A stretch of 6,282 nt of DNA from Nitratiruptor sp. (GTDB lineage: Bacteria > Campylobacterota > Campylobacteria > Campylobacterales > Nitratiruptoraceae): NCBI GenBank assembly GCA_015494505.1, contig WGBB01000074.1:1-6282 (forward strand). The letters run 5' to 3'. The notes beneath the pieces are model-generated. The model was given only the letters and a program-made list of their open reading frames with translations, was not told where the DNA came from and did not search any database. Positions 1-4,347 of this stretch are shown here, piece after piece (position 1 is the stretch's first letter; the number at the start of each line of letters is the position of its first letter). Both the position numbers and the translations under genes were made by a program.

Positions 1-82
1 GGAGCTCCTCGTCGAATTTTTCCACCTCATTTGAGCGCATGAAGAGGCGCTTATCGGGATAGGTGATGATTTGGCGTATCAT
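1..82 (-). CDS. def: Peptide deformylase, N-terminal part (cut by window edge)
   Basis: Peptide deformylase is the metalloenzyme that removes the formyl group from the initiator methionine of nascent proteins in the cytoplasm. Only the first 27 codons are present; the gene runs off the left edge. The visible peptide starts MIRQIITYPDKRLF and continues with a VEKFDEEL stretch, which matches the N-terminus of deformylases (start, I..YPD..L, then V..FD..L). The catalytic motifs lie outside the window. The ATG overlaps the clpP TGA in an ATGA (79-82), and the upstream Shine-Dalgarno is weak (an A-rich stretch after GG), so translation is probably coupled to clpP. This makes it the third gene of a tig-clpP-def operon, an arrangement familiar in Campylobacterota. 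The identity is recognised from a short fragment, but the operon position supports it strongly. Confidence 0.88.
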   Translation of the reverse strand, partial: MIRQIITYPDKRLFMRSNEVEKFDEEL

Positions 83-669
83 CTGGCGCTTTTTTCCAAT
101 ACCTGATCGATCAGACCGTACTCTTTGGCCTCCTCGGCACTCATGAAGAAGTCGCGCTCGGTATCTTTTGCGATCTTTTTGACGCTTTGGCCGGTATTTT
201 GGGCCAAAATCTCATTGAGGATGCGCTTAAGACGCAAGATCTCTTTGGCCTGGATCTCGATATCGGTGGCTTGCCCTTGCGCACCGCCCAGCGGCTGGTG
301 GATCATGATGCGTGCATGGGGCAGTGCGTAGCGCTTGCCTTTTGCGCCGGAGCTGAGCAAAAAGGCGCCCATACTGGCCGCCTGGCCGATACAGATGGTA
401 GCCACGTCGGGCTTGATGTAGTTCATCGTATCATAGATGCTCATCCCGCTGGTAATCACACCGCCGGGAGAGTTGATATAGAGATAGATATCTTTATCGG
501 GGTCTTCCGCTTCCAAAAAGAGCAGCTGCGCCACGATAGAAGATGCCACGGCGTCGTTGATCTCGCCGCTGAGCATGATGATGCGGTCTTTGAGGAGGCG
601 AGAGTAGATGTCGTAACTGCGCTCACCACGACCGGTGCGCTCAATTACGTACGGGATATAGTAGCTCAT
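79..669 (-). CDS. clpP: ATP-dependent Clp protease proteolytic subunit
   Basis: ClpP is the serine peptidase that forms a double heptameric ring in the cytoplasm and degrades substrates fed to it by Clp ATPases. The product is 196 residues, the normal ClpP length. The catalytic triad is visible as Ser99 in GQAASMGA, His124 in MIHQP and Asp173 in TERDFFMS. The INSPGG oxyanion-region motif is at 65-70. The N-terminus (MSYYIPYVIERTGRGERSYD) is the usual mature-type ClpP start with almost no propeptide. The start ATG overlaps the tig TGA (ATGA, 666-669), and an AAGAGG Shine-Dalgarno at 677-682 lies 7 nt upstream, inside the end of tig. No Clp ATPase or ClpS gene is visible here. The neighbouring bpt gene, on the other strand, makes N-degrons that ClpS-ClpAP-type systems read, so the two may be linked functionally (inference). 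Confidence 0.98.
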   Translation of the reverse strand: MSYYIPYVIERTGRGERSYDIYSRLLKDRIIMLSGEINDAVASSIVAQLLFLEAEDPDKDIYLYINSPGGVITSGMSIYDTMNYIKPDVATICIGQAASMGAFLLSSGAKGKRYALPHARIMIHQPLGGAQGQATDIEIQAKEILRLKRILNEILAQNTGQSVKKIAKDTERDFFMSAEEAKEYGLIDQVLEKSAR

Positions 670-1982
670 GCGTTCGCCTCTTCTTTTTGGTTCTTCTTGT
701 TGAGCAGATGCGTCAGCAGTCTATCTTCGATCATCGCCATCTTGATCGCCGGCAACAACCCTTGCTTCTGGTAGGCTTCCAGGATCTCTTGGGGATTGCG
801 CCCCATCTGCATCGCTTCGTAGTAGATAGTCTGGATCACCTCTTGGTCGCTGACATCGATCCCCTCTTTTTTAGCGAGAGCATCGACGATAAAGGTGGCT
901 TTGACGCTTTTTTTGGCCTCAGGCTCGATCTCTTTTTTGAGCTCTTCGAGTTTTTCAGAGTTTTCTTGGAGCTCTTTGATCTCTTCTTGGCTCATTTGCT
1001 GCGCACGCTGATTGAGCTGCACGTCGATCTCTTGCTCTACGATGTTTTTAGGCAAGTCAAACTCATACTTTTCCACAAGCGCTTCGACGAGTTTTGGCTT
1101 GAGCTCTTCGTTGTAGAGCTTGGAGAGCTTTTCGCTCTTGAGCTGCTTTTTGATCTCCTCTTTGAGCACATCCACCGTAGCGTCTGGATTTTGCGGCAGC
1201 ATCTTTTTAGCCAGCTCGTCGTTGATTTCGAGTTTCTCTTTCTCTTTGATTGCATGCAGCGTCACTTCGAATTTGGCCGGCTTGCCCGCAAGCTCTTTGT
1301 TGGGATAGTCTTCGGGGAAAGTCACTTCGATGGTCTTGGTCTCACCCTTTTTCATCCCCACCACTTGCTCTTCGAAGCCTGGGATGAACTGGCCGCTGCC
1401 TAAGCGCAGTTCGAATCCTTCGGCGCTGCCGCCTTCGATCTCTTTGCCGTCTTCCAGGGTGCCTTTGAAGTCGATGACCACCAGGTCACCCTCTTTGGCT
1501 ACGCGTCGTTTGGGGTTTTCGACAAACTGCGCCATCGCTTCGGCCAGTTCCTCAAGACGCTTTTGCACCTCCTCATCGCTCACTTCGGGCTCTTCGTATT
1601 TGGGTACCAGCTCTTCGTAGCCTTCGAGGTCGATTTCTGGACGTAGTCCTATTTCAAACTCCATCACGATGGCTTCGTCGCCCTTTTCATACTTAGTAAA
1701 GCGTGGTTCGCCGAGGATCGCGTTTTTATCGACACCCAGCTCTTCTATGGACTTATCCAAGACTTCGCGGACAGCTTCGCCTTCGGCATCTTGGGCGATT
1801 TTGTCTCCGTAGCGCTGCTTGACCACTGCTACAGGTACTTTGCCTTTGCGAAATCCGGGGATATCGAGGGTTTTAGCGAGGTTTTTTGCGATTTTTTCGC
1901 TGCGTTTTTCGATATCTTCATTCTTGATGGTCGCCTCTACTTTTGCATTGGCGCTATCGATTTTGGTGGCTTTGATTTCCAT
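666..1982 (-). CDS. tig: Trigger factor, ribosome-associated chaperone
   Basis: Trigger factor is the ATP-independent chaperone and peptidyl-prolyl isomerase that docks at the ribosomal exit tunnel. The product is 438 residues, typical for the family. Domains in order: an N-terminal ribosome-binding domain (about 1-115) with the signature GFRKGKVP at 43-50, an FKBP-type isomerase domain (about 160-250, including the VIDFKGTLEDG and GSGQFIPGFEEQVVGM motifs), and a long charged helical C-terminal substrate-binding domain (about 250-438). I chose the ATG at 1982 over an in-frame start at 2000 because MEIKATKI is the normal family N-terminus and AAGGGA at 1988-1993 sits 5 nt upstream of it. It is the first gene of the tig-clpP-def operon and is transcribed divergently from folE. 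The extreme Glu/Lys richness explains the long open frames on the opposite strand. Confidence 0.98.
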   Translation of the reverse strand: MEIKATKIDSANAKVEATIKNEDIEKRSEKIAKNLAKTLDIPGFRKGKVPVAVVKQRYGDKIAQDAEGEAVREVLDKSIEELGVDKNAILGEPRFTKYEKGDEAIVMEFEIGLRPEIDLEGYEELVPKYEEPEVSDEEVQKRLEELAEAMAQFVENPKRRVAKEGDLVVIDFKGTLEDGKEIEGGSAEGFELRLGSGQFIPGFEEQVVGMKKGETKTIEVTFPEDYPNKELAGKPAKFEVTLHAIKEKEKLEINDELAKKMLPQNPDATVDVLKEEIKKQLKSEKLSKLYNEELKPKLVEALVEKYEFDLPKNIVEQEIDVQLNQRAQQMSQEEIKELQENSEKLEELKKEIEPEAKKSVKATFIVDALAKKEGIDVSDQEVIQTIYYEAMQMGRNPQEILEAYQKQGLLPAIKMAMIEDRLLTHLLNKKNQKEEANA

Positions 1983-2013
1983 TAAGTTCCCTTCGTGCAA
2001 AATTTTAGCTCTT

Positions 2014-2039
2014 ATTTTATCAAAATATTGTGATAAAAT
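2014..2039. repeat. Perfect inverted repeat, 9-bp arms, in the tig/folE promoter
   Basis: Arms ATTTTATCA (2014-2022) and TGATAAAAT (2031-2039) are exact reverse complements separated by 8 nt (AAATATTG). The match stops on both sides. Each arm is also the extended -10 of one of the two divergent promoters, so the symmetry could come simply from paired promoters. It could also be an operator for a dimeric regulator. The sequence does not decide between these. Confidence 0.8.
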
Positions 2040-2054
2040 CTAAAAAACGTACAC

Positions 2055-2061
2055 GGAGGGG
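2055..2061 (+). promoter_or_regulatory. Shine-Dalgarno that decides the folE start
   Basis: GGAGGGG lies just before two adjacent in-frame start codons, GTG at 2061 and ATG at 2064. The GGAGG core ends at 2059, leaving 4 nt before the ATG but only 1 nt before the GTG. The ATG is therefore the better start. Confidence 0.75.
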
Positions 2062-2063
2062 TG

Positions 2064-2642
2064 ATGGACAACCAAAAACGATTCGAAGAAGCTGTGCGCA
2101 CAATGCTTGCAATCATCGGCGAGGACCCAAACCGCGAAGGCCTCATCAAAACACCCGCACGGGTCTACAAAGCCTTCATGCATCTTACCCAGGGCTATCG
2201 CCAAGACCCCAAAGAGATACTCGGCGAAGCACTCTTTAGCTCTACCAACGACGAGATGGTTTTGGTGCGTGATATCGAGTTCTATTCGCTGTGCGAGCAC
2301 CATCTTTTGCCTATCATCGGCCGTGCCCACGTGGCCTACATCCCAAACGGCAAGGTAGTGGGCCTATCGAAAATCCCCAGAATGGTGAACGTCTATGCCA
2401 GACGGCTGCAAATCCAAGAGCAGATGACGGAGCAAATAGCCGATGCTTTGATGGAGACTATCAATCCCAAAGGCGTGGCGGTAGTGGTGCAGGCTCGCCA
2501 CATGTGTATGGAGATGCGAGGCGTCGAAAAGATATGTTCTACCACCGTGAGTTCGGCTCTTCGCGGCGTTTTCAAAGAGAACATCAAAACCCGCGAAGAG
2601 TTCTTTAGCCTTATCAACGCCCCGCAAGGTAACAGGTTTTAA
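2064..2642 (+). CDS. folE: GTP cyclohydrolase I (type IA)
   Basis: FolE converts GTP to 7,8-dihydroneopterin triphosphate in the cytoplasm. This is the entry step to tetrahydrofolate and also feeds queuosine-type deazapurine synthesis. The protein is 192 residues, a compact but normal length. The zinc ligands are visible: Cys77 and His80 in SLCEHHLLP and Cys148 in QARHMCMEMRGV, matching the Cys-His-Cys set of Escherichia coli FolE. The core motifs TPARV (30-34), GLSKIPRMV (100-108) and RRLQIQEQMTEQIA (113-126) are intact. It is transcribed alone from the promoter at 2031-2039, divergently from tig. It ends in a TAA whose TTAA context (2639-2642) also supplies the stop codon of the convergent Fe-S gene, so the two coding regions overlap by 4 nt with no room for a terminator. 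Confidence 0.97.
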   Translation: MDNQKRFEEAVRTMLAIIGEDPNREGLIKTPARVYKAFMHLTQGYRQDPKEILGEALFSSTNDEMVLVRDIEFYSLCEHHLLPIIGRAHVAYIPNGKVVGLSKIPRMVNVYARRLQIQEQMTEQIADALMETINPKGVAVVVQARHMCMEMRGVEKICSTTVSSALRGVFKENIKTREEFFSLINAPQGNRF

Positions 2643-2893
2643 TCTTTACAAAGTCCTTCGGCCTTGGCCAGCGCCACTATCTCATCCAAATGCACGGCGC
2701 GTTCATCGGCCGGGTCGTCCTCTTTGCTGCGGCATTTCCCGCACGCTGTCCCCGCATCCGTCGCTTCCATGATCGCTTCGACGTCACAAGCGCCGTTTTT
2801 GATAGCTTCTATGATTTCACCGAGGCTCACATCCATACATTCACAGACGGTATAGACTTCCTTTTCCACCTCTTTGAGCGTACTAAAAGGCAT
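2639..2893 (-). CDS. Bfd-type [2Fe-2S]-binding small protein
   Basis: This is an 84-residue protein with one BFD-like [2Fe-2S] domain, the fold of bacterioferritin-associated ferredoxin and of the central domain of NifU. The four expected cluster ligands are Cys17, Cys19, Cys51 and Cys54 in a CxC-x31-CxxC pattern, the same spacing as E. coli Bfd. Two more cysteines, Cys36 and Cys82, are not part of the pattern. An acidic C-terminal tail of about 30 residues follows. I chose the ATG at 2893 because AAGGAGGGGG (2897-2906) precedes it at good spacing; the longer open frame to 3046 adds residues unlike any Bfd and runs through the promoter region. It is divergent from the Nfu-domain gene and convergent with folE. 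Its partner is not shown by the sequence. A ferredoxin for iron mobilisation or an Fe-S assembly helper are the main options; I withhold the symbol bfd because no bacterioferritin gene is visible. Confidence 0.9.
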   Translation of the reverse strand: MPFSTLKEVEKEVYTVCECMDVSLGEIIEAIKNGACDVEAIMEATDAGTACGKCRSKEDDPADERAVHLDEIVALAKAEGLCKD

Positions 2894-3015
2894 GTTCCCC
2901 CTCCTTCTTTTTTGTTTATTATAACAACCTATTATATCCGGTTTTGCTACATTTGTCGCAATTGTGCTATAATCCATTGCAAATAAGAGAAAATATATCC
3001 GAATTAGGAGCGACG
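2894..3015. promoter_or_regulatory. Divergent promoter region of the Bfd-like and Nfu genes
   Basis: This 122-bp gap is the longest non-coding stretch in the window. On the plus strand, GTGCTATAATC at 2964-2974 holds a perfect extended -10 (TGC then TATAAT at 2968-2973), with TTGCTA at 2944-2949 as a possible -35 at 18-bp spacing. It would start nfu near 2980, giving a leader of about 36 nt. On the minus strand there are two perfect TATAAT hexamers at 2936-2931 and 2923-2918. The second has an upstream TGT, making it an extended -10, and would serve the Bfd-like gene. Shine-Dalgarnos are TAGGAG at 3005-3010 for nfu and AAGGAGGGGG at 2897-2906 for the other gene. I see no clear operator palindrome. 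Confidence 0.65.
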
Positions 3016-3321
3016 ATGAGCGAAAATGCACAAACACAAGAGACACAACAAGAGCAAGACTTTGCGAGCCTCCCTTTTGAGGAGAAGTGGAAAGCGATAG
3101 AAAAGGTAATCGACGAAAACATCCGCCAGTTTCTCGTGATGGATGGGGGCAACCTCGAAATCATCGATATGAAAGAAAACGGCGATTTCATCGATGTCTA
3201 CATCCGCTACATGGGAGCCTGTGTAGGGTGTGCCAGTGCTACGACGGGGACGCTCTTTGGTATCGAGCACACCCTCAGGCAAAAACTGAACTACCAAAAT
3301 ATTCGCGTCTTGCCGATATAA
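3016..3321 (+). CDS. NifU C-terminal (Nfu) domain Fe-S protein
   Basis: This 101-residue protein consists of a single Nfu domain, the C-terminal module of NifU, which carries a labile Fe-S cluster between subunits and passes it to target proteins. The hallmark CxxC is Cys69-Cys72 in MGACVGCASAT, and the preceding IDENIRQFLVMDGGNLEI segment matches the usual Nfu helix and DGGD/N turn. The first 20 or so residues are a Gln/Glu-rich, probably disordered tail. I chose the ATG at 3016 because TAGGAG (3005-3010) lies 5 nt upstream; an upstream in-frame start at 2944 would read through the promoter. It lacks the IscU-type scaffold and Bfd-type domains of full NifU, but a Bfd-type protein is encoded divergently next door. 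The gene for bpt follows after 19 bp and may be partly co-transcribed. A role as Fe-S carrier is inferred from the family. Confidence 0.93.
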   Translation: MSENAQTQETQQEQDFASLPFEEKWKAIEKVIDENIRQFLVMDGGNLEIIDMKENGDFIDVYIRYMGACVGCASATTGTLFGIEHTLRQKLNYQNIRVLPI

Positions 3322-3323
3322 AC

Positions 3324-3334
3324 GTGCTATAATC
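3324..3334 (+). promoter_or_regulatory. Extended -10 promoter immediately upstream of bpt
   Basis: GTGCTATAATC, with TGC plus a perfect TATAAT at 3328-3333, fills most of the 19-bp gap between nfu and bpt. It is identical over 11 bases to the nfu promoter core at 2964-2974. The ATG of bpt is only 7 nt beyond the hexamer, where transcription would normally begin, so a transcript from here would have essentially no leader. The call rests on the motif only. Confidence 0.6.
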
Positions 3335-3340
3335 GATGGT

Positions 3341-4081
3341 ATGAAAAAATTCGAAAATATCGCATCCATCGATTTTTGCACCCTCGATTACGAATGCGCC
3401 TATCTGCCGGATCGAAACACCCGCATGCTCTATCGCTATATCCCCGAAGCTACGAGGGAGTTGGCAAGCGAGCTGATTCGCAGAGGCTGGCGTAGATTTG
3501 GGCACTCCTATTTCCACCCTATCTGCGCAGGCTGCAATGAGTGCAAAAACATCCGCATCGACGTGCGCCGTTTCAAGCCCACACACTCCCAAAAGCGCGC
3601 CATCAAAAAAAACCGCGATACCGACATCTACATCCAAAAACCGACTCTTACCTATGAACACGTAGAGCTCTATAACAAGTTTCACAAATTCAAAGAAAAA
3701 AAGAGCGGCTGGAGCTACACCGAAATGGATATCCAGACCTACTACGAAGAGTTCGTGGTGGGTGCGCACAACTTCGGCAAAGAGGTGCTCTACTTTCGCG
3801 ACGGCAAGCTCATCGGCGTGGACCTCATCGATATTCTCGACGACGGCATCAGCTCCATCTACTTCTACTACGATCCCGACTATGAAAAACTCTCACTCGG
3901 CACCTACTCGCTTTTGGTGCAAATAAACCTGGCGCGGCAATTAGGATTAGAATGGATTTATCTTGGCTACTGGGTGGATGGGTGCGCCTCGTTTGCCTAC
4001 AAAAAACGGTTCAAACCCTACGAACTTCTCGAAGGCTTCCCAAAGCTTAACAAAGAGCCGCAGTGGCGCGGCGAAGATTAG
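3341..4081 (+). CDS. bpt: Aspartate/glutamate leucyltransferase (N-degron pathway)
   Basis: Bpt is a cytoplasmic aminoacyl-tRNA-protein transferase that adds leucine to proteins bearing N-terminal Asp or Glu, marking them for ClpS-dependent degradation. Many databases label this family arginyltransferase because of its kinship to eukaryotic ATE1. The product is 246 residues. The N-terminal domain shows the family cysteines: Cys13 and Cys19 in FCTLDYECAYLPD, then Cys62, Cys65 and Cys68 in HPICAGCNECKNIRID. In ATE1, N-terminal cysteines of this kind bind an Fe-S cluster, so the same is possible here. The C-terminal acyltransferase domain has DLIDILDDGISSIYFYYDPD (161-180) and IYLGYWVDGC (206-215), close to Campylobacter Bpt. 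The next methionine is residue 29, beyond the first cysteines, so the ATG at 3341 is the start despite no clear Shine-Dalgarno. The stop overlaps that of the convergent small membrane protein by 4 nt. Confidence 0.92.
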   Translation: MKKFENIASIDFCTLDYECAYLPDRNTRMLYRYIPEATRELASELIRRGWRRFGHSYFHPICAGCNECKNIRIDVRRFKPTHSQKRAIKKNRDTDIYIQKPTLTYEHVELYNKFHKFKEKKSGWSYTEMDIQTYYEEFVVGAHNFGKEVLYFRDGKLIGVDLIDILDDGISSIYFYYDPDYEKLSLGTYSLLVQINLARQLGLEWIYLGYWVDGCASFAYKKRFKPYELLEGFPKLNKEPQWRGED

Positions 4082-4308
4082 CGTGCTTTGAATTTGCGTA
4101 CGAAGGCTATAAAGAGGCGTACGACACCGATAATCAGATAGACGATAAAGGTAAAGACAAATGGATGGAGCCATCCTAGAGGTGCGGTGGAAATGGCCTG
4201 CAGTTGCTCCAGTGGATGGCTCTTCCAGGCGTTCCAGTGCATCCATATAGCCAAAAAGAGGCATAAAAAGAGATAGAGTATCACTTCACGGATAACAATA
4301 CGCTTCAT
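4078..4308 (-). CDS. Small two-helix membrane protein, unknown function
   Basis: I do not recognise this 76-residue protein. It shows two hydrophobic stretches long enough to span a membrane, about residues 5-24 (rich in Leu, Phe, Ile) and 47-69 (FVFTFIVYLIIGVV), with a short polar loop containing HWNAWKSHPLEQLQ. The C-terminus is basic (VRKFKAR), so both ends are probably cytoplasmic and the loop periplasmic. The loop and helix ends hold His24, His31 and His48 plus several Trp, but no metal motif I can name. It starts 24 nt after the SQR stop on the same strand and has no promoter of its own, so co-transcription with SQR is likely. The start ATG directly abuts a GGGGGAGGAG tract, an unusually short Shine-Dalgarno spacing. 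A role in anchoring or assisting SQR is only a guess from position. Confidence 0.75.
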   Translation of the reverse strand: MKRIVIREVILYLFLCLFLAIWMHWNAWKSHPLEQLQAISTAPLGWLHPFVFTFIVYLIIGVVRLFIAFVRKFKAR

Positions 4309-4323
4309 CTCCTCCCCCGCTCG

Positions 4324-4347
4324 CGCGGCCTCTTACATGAGACCGCG
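4324..4347 (-). other. Strong hairpin around the SQR stop codon
   Basis: In the minus-strand RNA the arms CGCGGUCUC (4347-4339) and GAGGCCGCG (4332-4324) pair over 9 bp with a single U-G wobble. They enclose a 6-nt loop AUGUAA that contains the SQR stop codon. In plus-strand RNA the same pair would be a C-A mismatch. No run of U follows; the next bases are CGAGCGGGGG leading to the small membrane protein start. It is therefore not a standard intrinsic terminator and more likely affects translation coupling, mRNA processing or stability. Confidence 0.7.

Larger units (their letters stand above)
1983..2063. promoter_or_regulatory. Divergent promoter region between tig and folE
   Basis: This 81-bp gap separates two divergent genes. 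Each strand carries the same extended -10 sequence, TGATAAAAT: on the plus strand at 2031-2039 (hexamer 2034-2039) and on the minus strand at 2022-2014. They fit the TGnTAWAAT form of sigma-70 promoters in Campylobacter and Helicobacter, where the -35 is poorly conserved; I see no strong -35 here either. Expected starts are near 2046 (folE) and 2007 (tig). These give short leaders of about 18 and 25 nt, each containing a good Shine-Dalgarno. The two promoters overlap, so polymerase may have to choose between them. The assignment is by motif only. Confidence 0.65.

Noticed and set aside
187..774. Long plus-strand open frame (195 codons) opposite clpP
   Set aside because: It lies antisense to clpP and crosses into tig; the peptide has no recognisable motif and no Shine-Dalgarno, while clpP is intact with its full catalytic triad.
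687..1403. Plus-strand open frame of 238 codons opposite tig
   Set aside because: It is rich in Leu and Phe because it mirrors the Glu/Lys-rich trigger factor codons (GAG and AAG read back as CTC and CTT). This is a codon-usage shadow, not a membrane protein.
2894..3046. Upstream extension of the Bfd-like gene to a start at 3046
   Set aside because: The extra 51 residues translate the divergent promoter region and part of nfu; the ATG at 2893 has a near-perfect Shine-Dalgarno and gives a normal domain.
4324..4347. Hairpin after SQR as an intrinsic terminator
   Set aside because: No U-run follows the stem on the minus strand; a G-rich ribosome site for the next gene follows instead, so it is listed as a structural element only.
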